Positions 24,898-33,249 of a stretch of 64,000 nucleotides of DNA are shown here, in pieces. Where the stretch lies: positions 1-64,000 of the forward strand of contig JAGAMG010000044.1 of NCBI GenBank assembly GCA_017624835.1, written 5' to 3'. The notes below the pieces were generated by a model. That model saw nothing but the letters and a program-made list of their open reading frames with translations. It had not been told where the DNA came from and did no database searches. The first letter of the stretch is position 1; every line of letters begins with the position of its first letter. The DNA comes from Lachnospiraceae bacterium. Its GTDB lineage: Bacteria; Bacillota; Clostridia; Lachnospirales; Lachnospiraceae. A program made the translations under genes and the position numbers.

Positions 24898-25184
24898 TAA
24901 TAAGGTTGTGTGAGAGCCCCCACACCCCCGGCGGGCAAGGGTAGTTTCCTTGATACCGATGTACGAGAATAAGTATTTCTAAGTATCCCAAAGAAGGTTG
25001 TATATGGCTACGCAAGCGGCTTGTGTGCGCCTTCCGTGGCGCAGACAAGCCTTCATCAGACGTCCTGTCTGATGATTGCTGGTTTGTAGATTGGGATACT
25101 AAGAAATGCTAATTCTCTCCCATAGGTTATCAAGGAAACTACCCTTGCCCACCGGGGGCGTGGGGGCATCGCATAAGCCTTATA
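24898..25184. repeat. 287-bp imperfect palindrome with two inner hairpins
   Basis: The arm at 24898-24990 is repeated in inverted form at 25092-25184, about 93 bp each, with the exact core GGGCAAGGGTAGTTTCCTTG plus AT. The centre holds GGCTTGTGTGCGCC/GGCGCAGACAAGCC and CATCAGAC/GTCTGATG hairpins. It fills the 383-bp gap between the aminotransferase and trmL and contains no convincing gene. It may be a miniature inverted-repeat element, a structured RNA, or a terminator-like element. Confidence 0.85.
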
Positions 25185-25279
25185 ATTTTGTAGGGAAAAA
25201 TGAAAGAAAATTTCTATTTAGTATTTTGTAATTTTAAGTAATCAAAAGGTGAATAACTTGATTTTGGGAGGATTGGAAA

Positions 25280-25780
25280 ATGCATATTATATTACATCAG
25301 CCGGAGATTCCGCAGAATACGGGGAATATTGGGCGTACCTGTGTGGCTACGGGGACGAGTCTGCATTTGATTGAGCCGCTGGGCTTTCGTTTGAATGAGA
25401 AGGAAATTAAGCGTGCAGGGATGGATTATTGGGAGCACTTGGATGTGAACCGGTATATGAACTTTGAGGAATTTAAGGAAAAGCATCCTGATGCAAAGAT
25501 TTGGATGGCAACCACCAAGGCAAAGCATGTGTATACTGATGTGGAATTTGGTCCCGATGATTTTATTATGTTTGGTAAGGAAAGTGCAGGAATCCCGGAG
25601 GAGATTCTGGTGGATTATGAGGAGACTTGTATCCGCATTCCTATGCTGCCTGCTATCCGTTCTTTGAATTTGTCTAATTCTGTGGCAATTGTGCTTTATG
25701 AGGCATTGCGCCAGAATGGCTTTGACGAGATGCAGATGAAGGGAGAACTGCATAGGTTGCAGTGGAAAGAGGAAGCATAA
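25280..25780 (+). CDS. trmL: tRNA (cytidine(34)-2'-O)-methyltransferase TrmL
   Basis: 166-residue SPOUT methyltransferase that 2'-O-methylates the wobble base of tRNA-Leu. Family marks are HIILHQPEIPQNTGNIGRTC at the N terminus, the knot loop FGKESAGIPEEIL, and PAIRSLNLSNSVAIVLYEAL. AGGATTGGAAA lies before the ATG. It stands alone between the palindrome and the MerR gene. Confidence 0.95.
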   Translation: MHIILHQPEIPQNTGNIGRTCVATGTSLHLIEPLGFRLNEKEIKRAGMDYWEHLDVNRYMNFEEFKEKHPDAKIWMATTKAKHVYTDVEFGPDDFIMFGKESAGIPEEILVDYEETCIRIPMLPAIRSLNLSNSVAIVLYEALRQNGFDEMQMKGELHRLQWKEEA

Positions 25781-25797
25781 ATTTCTTAAAAAAGCTA

Positions 25798-25828
25798 TTG
25801 ACTCCTACGTTGCGTAATAGTTTAGAGT
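25798..25828 (+). promoter_or_regulatory. MerR-type promoter with 19-bp spacer
   Basis: TTGACT (25798-25803) and TAGAGT (25823-25828) are 19 bp apart, the long spacing typical of promoters bound by MerR activators, and the spacer holds the dyad TACGTTGCGTA. A TATACT lies 5 bp further on. This sits directly before the MerR/TipAS gene, so autoregulation is likely. Confidence 0.6.
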
Positions 25829-25855
25829 ATACTTATCGAGAGGAGGAAAAAGCCA

Positions 25856-26581
25856 ATGATGACAGTAAATGAAGTAAGCAAATTGACCGGAGTGAGTATA
25901 CGCACTTTGCAATATTATGATACCATAGGACTCCTGCCGCCAACGGAATATACGGAGGCGGGATATCGACTGTATGACGATACAGCAATGGAAAGGCTGC
26001 AACAAATTTTACTGTTTAAGGAGCTTGAATTCCCACTAAAGGAAATTAAGACGATAATTGATGCACCCAATTTTGATAGAAACAAAGCGTTGGAGCAGCA
26101 AATTGAGTTGCTGACTATGAAAAAAGAGCATCTGGAAAATCTGATTAATTTCGCTCGAAAAATAAAAACGACAGGAGTGAATAAAATGGATTTTAATGTA
26201 TTTGATACTACAAAAATGGATGAATATGCCAGAAAGGCAAAAGAACAATGGGGAGAGACTCCGGAATATAAGGAATATAAAGAAAAAGCAAGCAATCAGT
26301 CATCCGACACACAAAAAATCGCTTGGCAAAATCTTATGCTTATATTCGTAGAGTTTGGGAAAATGAAAGATAAGAGCCCCGATGATGAGGCAGTACAGCT
26401 TCAGGTGAAAAAGCTGCAAGACTATATTTCGGAACATTTTTATAAATGTTCTAAGGAAATTTTAAAAGGGCTTGGTGCAATGTATGCTTCCGGTGGAGAA
26501 TTTACGGAAAATATTGACAGGGCTGCCGGAATCGGAACGGCTGTATTTGCAGCAAAAGCAATAGAGATTTATTGTAGGTAA
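25856..26581 (+). CDS. MerR regulator with TipAS-type effector domain
   Basis: 241 residues: MerR winged helix at about 1-70 (TVNEVSKLTGVSIRTLQYYD, GYRLYDDTAMERLQQIL), a coiled coil (about 75-110), and a C-terminal TipAS-like helical domain (about 125-241; SGGEFTENIDRAAGIGTA). TipAS domains bind thiopeptide or other amphipathic drugs. GGAGG lies 9 nt before the first of two ATGs. Likely autoregulated through the 19-bp-spacer promoter; the MATE pump remnant 2.5 kb downstream could once have been a target. Confidence 0.9.
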   Translation: MMTVNEVSKLTGVSIRTLQYYDTIGLLPPTEYTEAGYRLYDDTAMERLQQILLFKELEFPLKEIKTIIDAPNFDRNKALEQQIELLTMKKEHLENLINFARKIKTTGVNKMDFNVFDTTKMDEYARKAKEQWGETPEYKEYKEKASNQSSDTQKIAWQNLMLIFVEFGKMKDKSPDDEAVQLQVKKLQDYISEHFYKCSKEILKGLGAMYASGGEFTENIDRAAGIGTAVFAAKAIEIYCR

Positions 26582-26593
26582 TATACCCAATAG

Positions 26594-26628
26594 AAATGGA
26601 AAGACTCTAAGTCTTTCCATTTTCTTTT
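26594..26628 (+). terminator. Terminator after the MerR gene
   Basis: AAATGGAAAGACT (26594-26606) pairs with AGTCTTTCCATTT (26610-26622), loop CTA, and the T-rich TTTCTTTT follows. Confidence 0.85.
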
Positions 26629-26761
26629 CAGTAAATTAACATTACGACAGAGTAATTGAGTGTAGTGAAAAATAGTGTAAAAATAGTGAAAAAATAATGG
26701 AATTTTTTATATAAATAAAGTATACTTTTCTAGGAATAACTTTTATGAAGAGGTGATGTTT

Positions 26762-27862
26762 ATGATAAAAGTCACATTAACAAACCATATATTGAAGAAA
26801 ATATCATCGATTGATGAAAACCGTTTTTCCTTAAGCACGATAGAGTTGCCACCTATGACAAAGAATAGATTACGTAAGAATTCTAAGAAGAAGAGTTCTT
26901 ATGCATCAAATAAGATAGAGGGTAATCCGCTTACGGAGAAGCAGGCGGATGAGGCTATTGAGAGAGACGAGCATAAGCATTTTTTGAAACCGGAGCAGGA
27001 AATTCGCAATTATTTTCTTGCATTGAATCTGCTTGAGGAAAAGTTGAAGAGAAAAGAAGCCTTTTCAAAAGAAATGATTCTCGAAGTGCAGGCGATGGTT
27101 GAAAAAGGTGCATCAAAAGAAAAGATAGGACTTAGAGGACAAATGCCTCCAGGTGTGTTATTTGCGGTGTATGATGCAGCCACAGGAGCTCCGGACTATA
27201 TTCCACCTGAATATTCGGATATTCCCGCGCTGTTGGATGAATTGGTGGATTATGTAAATACTACGGATGATCATCCACTTATCATTGCAGCGGTAGTTCA
27301 TTATCAGTTGGTTACGATACATCCTTTTGAAAATGGAAACGGAAGAACTGCAAGACTTATGTCCGGGTATATCTTAGACTTCTATGGCTATGGATTTAAT
27401 GGAATCGGTTCTTTGGAAGAATACTTTGCCTATGAACCGGATGAGTATTACGAATCCCTTCAGATGGGGCTTCCGGTATTATATTATTCAGGAAGAGAGA
27501 ATCCACCACATCCTGAAATCTGGGTAAATTATTTTCTTCGCATGGTGGAATTGTATTCGAAAAAAGTTTGTGAATTGTCGAAAGGTGTTCAAGCAGATGA
27601 TTTGGATGGAAGTTTATCCTACTTGAATGCAAAGGAGAAAGAGTTGTTAGTATTCCTTTTGAAAAAGAGAATGCTGGAATTTACGCCCATCGATATAAGT
27701 AGGATGATGGGTGTAACAAATAAAACAATTATCAATCGGTGTGCAAAGCTTACGAATAATGGATTTTTAATTCCCAATATTGTAAGTCAAAGAATTCGTT
27801 CCTATTCGGTAAGCGAGTTTGCGAGGCGGAATGAGAAGAATATTCTTTCAAAGATTGGATAA
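26762..27862 (+). CDS. Fic family AMP-transferase-like protein, class II
   Basis: About 366 residues from the ATG with AGAGGTGATG upstream. The Fic motif HPFENGNGRTAR (about 187-198) is complete. An inhibitory [ST]xxxE[GN] motif, SNKIEG (about 49-54), lies N-terminal to it, marking class II (self-inhibited) Fic proteins. The C terminus is a winged helix (IDISRMMGVTNKTIINRCAKL). No separate antitoxin is visible. Targets unknown; regulation of DNA-linked processes is plausible. Confidence 0.9.
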   Translation: MIKVTLTNHILKKISSIDENRFSLSTIELPPMTKNRLRKNSKKKSSYASNKIEGNPLTEKQADEAIERDEHKHFLKPEQEIRNYFLALNLLEEKLKRKEAFSKEMILEVQAMVEKGASKEKIGLRGQMPPGVLFAVYDAATGAPDYIPPEYSDIPALLDELVDYVNTTDDHPLIIAAVVHYQLVTIHPFENGNGRTARLMSGYILDFYGYGFNGIGSLEEYFAYEPDEYYESLQMGLPVLYYSGRENPPHPEIWVNYFLRMVELYSKKVCELSKGVQADDLDGSLSYLNAKEKELLVFLLKKRMLEFTPIDISRMMGVTNKTIINRCAKLTNNGFLIPNIVSQRIRSYSVSEFARRNEKNILSKIG

Positions 27863-27905
27863 AAATGTGCGAGAAAGAGTAGTCTGTACTGCGAAAGGAG
27901 AACAA

Positions 27906-28397
27906 ATGAAAACCATAATTCATGATTTAGGCGAGTCCTACGATTCACTATTAAGAAGTAAATGCGACAATATTATCAGTGCTGATGGAAAATACGCACC
28001 ATGTCAGGGGTGTTTTGGTTGCTGGACAAAGCACCCGGCACAATGTTACATGAAGGATGCGTTGCAGATGGCATGCCGTGTTATTGGCAATGCAGATGAA
28101 CTCATTATTGTAACAGAAAATTGTTATGGTGCTTATAGTCCAACCGTAAAAAATGTGTTGGATCGAAGCATCGGAGTTTCTACGCCCTTTAGTACATATC
28201 GTGGTAAGCAGATGCATCATACACTTCGCTACGGAAAAAAGGAGAAACTCACAGTATATACTTATGGCGATATGACAACTGATGAAGAGAGAACCTTTCG
28301 TTATATGGTAGAGAGAAATGCCATAAATTATGGATTCCGTGAGTTTGAATTCCGATATTTAGCAAATCTAAATGAATTGGAGGATAAGGAATTATGA
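27906..28397 (+). CDS. Flavodoxin family protein
   Basis: 163 residues from the ATG preceded by AAAGGAG. It resembles the C-terminal core of NADPH-dependent FMN reductase-like proteins: PCQGCFGCWTKHPAQCYMKD near residues 38-57 and VTENCYGAYSPTVKNVLDRS around 80-100. The usual N-terminal FMN phosphate loop is weak. It overlaps the next, broken reductase gene by ATGA, forming a paired flavoprotein unit seen in Lachnospiraceae. Confidence 0.75.
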   Translation: MKTIIHDLGESYDSLLRSKCDNIISADGKYAPCQGCFGCWTKHPAQCYMKDALQMACRVIGNADELIIVTENCYGAYSPTVKNVLDRSIGVSTPFSTYRGKQMHHTLRYGKKEKLTVYTYGDMTTDEERTFRYMVERNAINYGFREFEFRYLANLNELEDKEL

Positions 28398-29103
28398 AAA
28401 CTGTATTTATAAATGGTAGTCCCAAAAAGAAATTAAGTGTATCCTCTTATCTTCTCGGAATTGTCCGCTTTTGGTCAGGGGCGAAGTGGTTACAGAGCAG
28501 GTGCGTAATGCAGGAGACCATAAGCGCATATTGGAAAGCATAAAGGATGCAGATACTGTTGTTTTTGGCATGCCTCTTTATGTGGATGGCGTGCCCTCTC
28601 ATATGCTTGCCTTCATGAAAGAAATGGAAAGATTTTGCATAGATAACAAGATTCACTTAAATGTGTACATTGTTTCTAATGGAGGTTTTATTGAAGGATG
28701 TCAGAACAGACCACTGATGCAGGTCCTTGAAAATTTTTGTAAACGCTGTAATTTTCAGTGGTGCGGAGGCGTCGGCATTGGTGGAGGTGTTATGCTCAAT
28801 GTCATGAGAATTATGTTTTTTGTATATGCAGGACTGTTCGTATTAAATACAGTTACGTCCGGATTATCTGCGGCATTACCAATTTTTGCAGAGCAGTTGA
28901 TAGTTGTTTTATTTTTTAGTCTTGGTGCTTTTTTCTATTGCCTGCGTATGGGAATTGCTGTTAACAAGGGAACAACTTGTGGGGTAAAGTTTACCCGCAT
29001 ACTTCTGCCGTCGTTTCTATTTATTCTGGCTGCAGATATTTTCTTTGTAATCATTTCAATATTTCAGGGCGGTATTTTCAGAGGCTGGCTGAGCCGGAAA
29101 TAA
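28394..29103 (+). pseudogene. NAD(P)H-dependent oxidoreductase gene with frameshift
   Basis: The start reads MKTVFINGSPKKKLSVSSYL, a flavin-reductase opening, then leaves frame at the CTTTTGG run near 28470. One more T would join it to LVRGEVVTEQVRN and on to the end. The rest has the FMN-reductase feature FGMPLYVDGVPSHMLAFMKE, and a C-terminal membrane part with about four helices. A one-base loss in a T run, or a sequencing error, explains the break. Translation is coupled by ATGA to the flavodoxin gene. Confidence 0.8.
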
Positions 29104-29127
29104 TGTTATTTTGAGGCATTTGATTGT

Positions 29128-30257
29128 ATGGATTTATTAAAAAGTAAAGTAAAACCAATGTATTTTAAATATTTAGTAGCAGCATCAGGAAGTGCGATGG
29201 TAGCATCCATCTTTGGTATGATAGATGCAATGATGGTAGGAAAATATCATGGTCCCTCGGGTAATGCTGCGTTGGCTGTATTTAATCCATTATGGAGTAT
29301 TATTTATTGTTTGGGATTTTTGGCAGGTATTGGTGGATCAGTGCTATTTGCAACAAGCCGGGGAAAAGGAGAGGAAAATACCGCGCAACAATATTTCACA
29401 TTATCTGTGATTTATGGGATAGCGCTGTCCGTTCTCGCAATGGTTGGGATTGGTTTGTTTCAGGAACCTCTGTTCCGATTCTTTGGTGCTGATGATGAGT
29501 TGTTAGTTTTAGCAAAGCAGTATTTAATCCCTATATTCTTTGCTATTCCATGTTGCGTATTTAGTAATATTTTGTCGGCATATCTCCGCAACGATGGAAA
29601 TCCTACATTAGCCACAAAAGCGGTTATTGTGGGCGGAATGTTCAATGCTTTCGGAGATTATTTCTGTGTATTTATTCTTGATATGGGAATTTTAGGTGCA
29701 GGACTTGCTACTGCTATTGGGCAGTACATAGCAATTTTTATAATGCTGATACATTTTGCAGGAAAGAAAAATACATTGCGATTTGTAAAGCTGACGGATA
29801 CATTTGATAAATTAAGAAATATAACAGTAACAGGATTTTCAACTGCCATTAATGATTTGGCAATGGGAATTATCGGTATTTTATTTAATCGACAGATAAT
29901 GACATATCTGGGGTCAGATGCGCTTGCTGTCTATGGAGTGATTACACAGATTACTGCCTTTGCACAATGTCTTGCCTATGGCGCAGGGCAGGCGGGGCAA
30001 CCGATTATCTCCCAAAATTATGGTGCAGGTCAACATAACCGTATCAAAGAGTGTCTAAAATATGGTCTATATACCTGTGCCGGCTATCTTTGATTGCATC
30101 ATTGGCAAGAGGAGCAGAGATAAGTGGAGCGATGATAATGCTGCTACCGGTTGTATTTGGTGCTAATAGTGTTTGGTATGCAATGCTGTTAACGGAAGGT
30201 TTGGTGGCTATCTTTAGTTTGTTTTACATGGTGCGATGTACGAGAGAATTAAAATAA
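29128..30257 (+). pseudogene. MATE family efflux transporter gene, internal deletion and frameshift
   Basis: The first ~317 codons are a good MATE pump (MIDAMMVGKYHGPSGNAALA, NDGNPTLATKAVIVGGMFNA, QAGQPIISQNYGAGQHNR). The frame stops at 30093, while the MATE C-terminal end (SLIASLARGAEISGAMIMLL onward) continues in another frame from about 30075. The helices normally between these parts, roughly 80 residues, are missing, so a deletion joined two parts out of frame. Normal length is about 450. The product is unlikely to work. Confidence 0.85.
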
Positions 30258-30271
30258 GGTATATACTAATT

Positions 30272-31045
30272 TTACAAGGCACGAGAACTTCCTAACTTTT
30301 TAATCAATGACACACAACTGTATACCCCGATAATCAACCCACAAGCGGAAATGATTAACAAAGCATATTCAAAAAACTGCTCCGGCCTCTTTTGCACAGC
30401 ACTATTCAGAAAGGGGATTCCCAGTACAATAAAAAAGTACCAAAATAGTGGAGCAAGAAACTTGGGGATAATGGATGTTTGAGCATTGGCAGCAGATTCA
30501 CTTATCCTTAAGAAAACGACATCCACCAAACGATGGATTGTTAAAAGAGACACAAAATATACCACAGTTCCTATGAGAGTATGAAGTCGGTCAGGGGTTA
30601 GGAGAACACCATGGAAATTGCTCCCCTCAAGAAATAAGGGAAGGTAAATTGCCATTATAATGCGCAATCCATTGATAAAAACAGTAAGTGGATAGGAAAC
30701 CATGATACTGCCCAATGTCCACAAAAAGCGTCCGTTTCCGGTCCGATGTACAAAGGAAAACATAAGGGTAGCCATAAGGATTAGCATAAATTGTACACCG
30801 GAGCAGGAGGGCGCAATCACATATCGCAAATTGTGATTCACATAGCCCAAACCGGATTCATAGGAAAAGGGGATGCCACTCAGGATGCTGACCCACTTGG
30901 TAGTGGGAGCCAGTATCCAGATAAGGGCATCACTGCCGGCCTTGCAGTAGAAATATTTGATTCCAAGAATCACAACAAAGCCAAGTAAATAAAAGAAAAA
31001 ATTCTGTTTTACAAAATCCTTTATTCTATAAAATCTTTGATTCAT
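30272..31045 (-). CDS. xrtK: Exosortase K
   Basis: 257-residue multi-pass membrane protease/transpeptidase of the exosortase superfamily. The proposed catalytic triad is present: C81 in APSCSGVQFM, R128 in FINGLRIIMA, and H155 in PDRLHTLIG. Exosortases cut and sort proteins with a PEP-CTERM-like tail. It overlaps the upstream VIT-vWA gene by ATGA and that gene ends with just such a tail, so this is a dedicated sorting enzyme and target pair. Exosortases are rare in Firmicutes. The K subtype is assigned by overall resemblance. Confidence 0.85.
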   Translation of the reverse strand: MNQRFYRIKDFVKQNFFFYLLGFVVILGIKYFYCKAGSDALIWILAPTTKWVSILSGIPFSYESGLGYVNHNLRYVIAPSCSGVQFMLILMATLMFSFVHRTGNGRFLWTLGSIMVSYPLTVFINGLRIIMAIYLPLFLEGSNFHGVLLTPDRLHTLIGTVVYFVSLLTIHRLVDVVFLRISESAANAQTSIIPKFLAPLFWYFFIVLGIPFLNSAVQKRPEQFFEYALLIISACGLIIGVYSCVSLIKKLGSSRAL

Positions 31046-33072
31046 ACATGTTTCCTTCTGCGACGCAGGAGCGATAAACAGAAAGCCCCCATTGCCATTA
31101 CAATTAATAAAATACTTTCCGGCTCGGAGTAGGCAGTGTAGCCGCCTCCTACAGCCAAATTAGATACATTGAGGGGCAGAGGAAGTGCTTGTTCCACATC
31201 CTTACTGTTACCCTCGGAATTTCGTACAATATCCACCACAGCCACAAAGGAGGTATAGGGGGTGGTCAGATTGTAATCCAATCCCAATTTTAAGATTTCC
31301 TCCTCAGTGGAAGCATCATTTCTCATACTTCCGTAGCCTGCCACCCGGTCAAGTCTTGTGCGTGCCCACAAGTAACGAAGGGCTTCATTATCTGTGGAAA
31401 TTTCTATGTCTTTTACCGGAATTTCTTCTATATACTCCTGATTGCCGGATTTGCCGGTAAGCTTAACAGTTCCGTTAGGGTTCCCCCGCCATTTGCCAAA
31501 GAGTACGATGGGTTTCTTGGCGAAAAGGGTGGAAGGAACGGCGGGTTCCACATCGTATACATCAAAGTCCTCAAAGGCGATTTTAATATCCGTTAAAAGG
31601 GGTGATTGGATATAATCACGAAAGCGTTCCGCGCACTGGGCGGCATCTTCCGAATCTGTTACGGTAAAGGCTTCGCCCAGGCTGGATTTGGCAATGCCTT
31701 CTATCAGGCAATGGTTGACTGAGCTGCCGATGCCAAAGGAAAAGAAGCTGGCAGTATTCGTATACTTCTCAACCAAGGAAAATGCGTCCTGTTCATTGGA
31801 AATATAGCCGTCTGTAATTACTACAATGCTTCTGGCTGTGTCCTCTGTTTGAGGGATTTCCAGTGCTTGGGAGAGTGCCGGTACCAAGGCACTTCCGCCG
31901 CCTCCTTCCTGTTTGTCGATTAGTTGAATCGCTTTATCCACGTTGGCTTCGGTAGCAGCCAGGGAGTCCGTGGATAATAAAGAATAATCACTGGCAAATA
32001 AAACCAGATTAAAGCGGTCCGTTTCGTTCAGTCCTTGTACTAAATCCCGGATTAAAGCTTTACTGGTGTCAAGGGGATAGCCAATCATGGAGCCGGAAAC
32101 ATCTAAAACAAAGATATATTCACGGGGAGGAATTTCTTCGGGGGTATATCTTTCGGGGGGCTGCATGGTTAACAAAAAGAAGTTTTCCTTTTCATTTTGG
32201 GTGAGAATCAGTCCGCTTTGAATTTCCTCGCCAATCAATTGATATTTCAAAATGAAATCTCGGTTCCCGGCATAATCCTTAGGGTTGGAAAGAGTAATTT
32301 GGGCGGAAGAATCACCAGTGGGTGTTACTGTGATTTCATGGGATTTACAGGAAACATCCGCAAGGGGAACACCGGTGGAAAGGTTGACTGTAATATTGTA
32401 TGCACCGGCAGGTATTTCTTCTTCCGGAAGATAGGGCGTGGCAGTCCATTGTTCTTCACCATTTTTGTTGTTTCCATCGCCGGAACCGGAAGGAGCCACA
32501 TATCTGGGTCCGACTACAGTAGGAAAATTAAATTCATAGATACCTTCCACAGGATAAATCAGTTCCGAATAATGTAATTCAATTTTTGCGGTGTCCCCGG
32601 GCATAATGTTTGCCACATCCATGGTAAACACATTGGTTCGTTGCTGTTCCAAAAGGGCAGCACTTTTTCCTTCGCTTTTGGCTTCCTGATATTCCTCTTT
32701 TGCCTTTTCTTTTTCCTTAATTTGCGCAGTAACCACATTGTTTCCGATTTCCATTTTCATGCCATGTACGGCGGCATTGGTGGAGGTGGGAAATACATAA
32801 CGGGCATTGATGGGCATGTCCCCTTCATTGGCATAGCTTTGAACCACACAGATGTCCGCAATCATCCCGTTTATATTCACGGTTACATCCGTTGATTTTA
32901 AAGGAAAGCAGGCATCTTCCGCATTCGCCCCCTGAATCAAAAAATAGGGAGAAAGAGTTTTATCCGCATTGGCTTCCTTTTCCTGAGCATAAGCCATGGG
33001 TGTGTGCAAAAGAAAGATAGATAATGCAAAAAGCAGGTAAAGTAATTTGTGTCTTTTTGTGTTTTTCTTCAT
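31042..33072 (-). CDS. VIT and vWA domain surface protein with exosortase tail
   Basis: 676 residues: signal peptide (1-29, cut after AYA), VIT domain (about 40-180), vWA domain (about 315-490) with an intact MIDAS motif DVSGS at 324-328, a beta-rich C region, and a C-terminal sorting tail. The tail is SEPES (649-653), a 16-residue hydrophobic segment, then RRRRKHV. The tripartite tail and the overlapping xrtK gene support its role as the target. GAGG lies 8 nt before the start. Similar VIT-vWA proteins are the marine proteobacterial sortase targets. Probably a surface adhesion or interaction protein. Confidence 0.88.
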   Translation of the reverse strand: MKKNTKRHKLLYLLFALSIFLLHTPMAYAQEKEANADKTLSPYFLIQGANAEDACFPLKSTDVTVNINGMIADICVVQSYANEGDMPINARYVFPTSTNAAVHGMKMEIGNNVVTAQIKEKEKAKEEYQEAKSEGKSAALLEQQRTNVFTMDVANIMPGDTAKIELHYSELIYPVEGIYEFNFPTVVGPRYVAPSGSGDGNNKNGEEQWTATPYLPEEEIPAGAYNITVNLSTGVPLADVSCKSHEITVTPTGDSSAQITLSNPKDYAGNRDFILKYQLIGEEIQSGLILTQNEKENFFLLTMQPPERYTPEEIPPREYIFVLDVSGSMIGYPLDTSKALIRDLVQGLNETDRFNLVLFASDYSLLSTDSLAATEANVDKAIQLIDKQEGGGGSALVPALSQALEIPQTEDTARSIVVITDGYISNEQDAFSLVEKYTNTASFFSFGIGSSVNHCLIEGIAKSSLGEAFTVTDSEDAAQCAERFRDYIQSPLLTDIKIAFEDFDVYDVEPAVPSTLFAKKPIVLFGKWRGNPNGTVKLTGKSGNQEYIEEIPVKDIEISTDNEALRYLWARTRLDRVAGYGSMRNDASTEEEILKLGLDYNLTTPYTSFVAVVDIVRNSEGNSKDVEQALPLPLNVSNLAVGGGYTAYSEPESILLIVMAMGAFCLSLLRRRRKHV

Positions 33073-33133
33073 GATGAGTACCTCGTTTGCTGATGTATTA
33101 GGTGTTTTTCATATTCCAAACATACAACACAAA

Positions 33134-33197
33134 TGCATCATAGGTTGCATCATAATTCAAAGCTTTTTGCATCATTTTGTTATCATTTTTGCATCAT
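33134..33197. promoter_or_regulatory. Phased TGCATCAT boxes upstream of the exosortase operon
   Basis: TGCATCAT occurs exactly at 33134, 33146, 33168 and 33190, with a weaker GTTATCAT at 33179. Distances of 12, 22 and 22 bp (11 and 11 with the weak copy) put the boxes on one face of the helix. They lie 62-125 bp before the start of the VIT-vWA gene, as expected for an activator or repressor array. The intergenic region holds no other clear element and no obvious gene. Confidence 0.7.
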
Positions 33198-33249
33198 TTG
33201 CGGTTCCTGATTTGTTAAAGTCCGGTAATTTATACTATTATGATATCTC

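Noticed and set aside
25292-25753. 153-codon minus-strand ORF
   Set aside because: It is the antisense shadow of trmL, whose family motifs are certain.
33134-33197. TGCATCAT repeats as a replication origin or CRISPR remnant
   Set aside because: The boxes are only 8 bp with no DnaA-like or AT-rich melting pattern or spacers; position before an operon suits transcription control.
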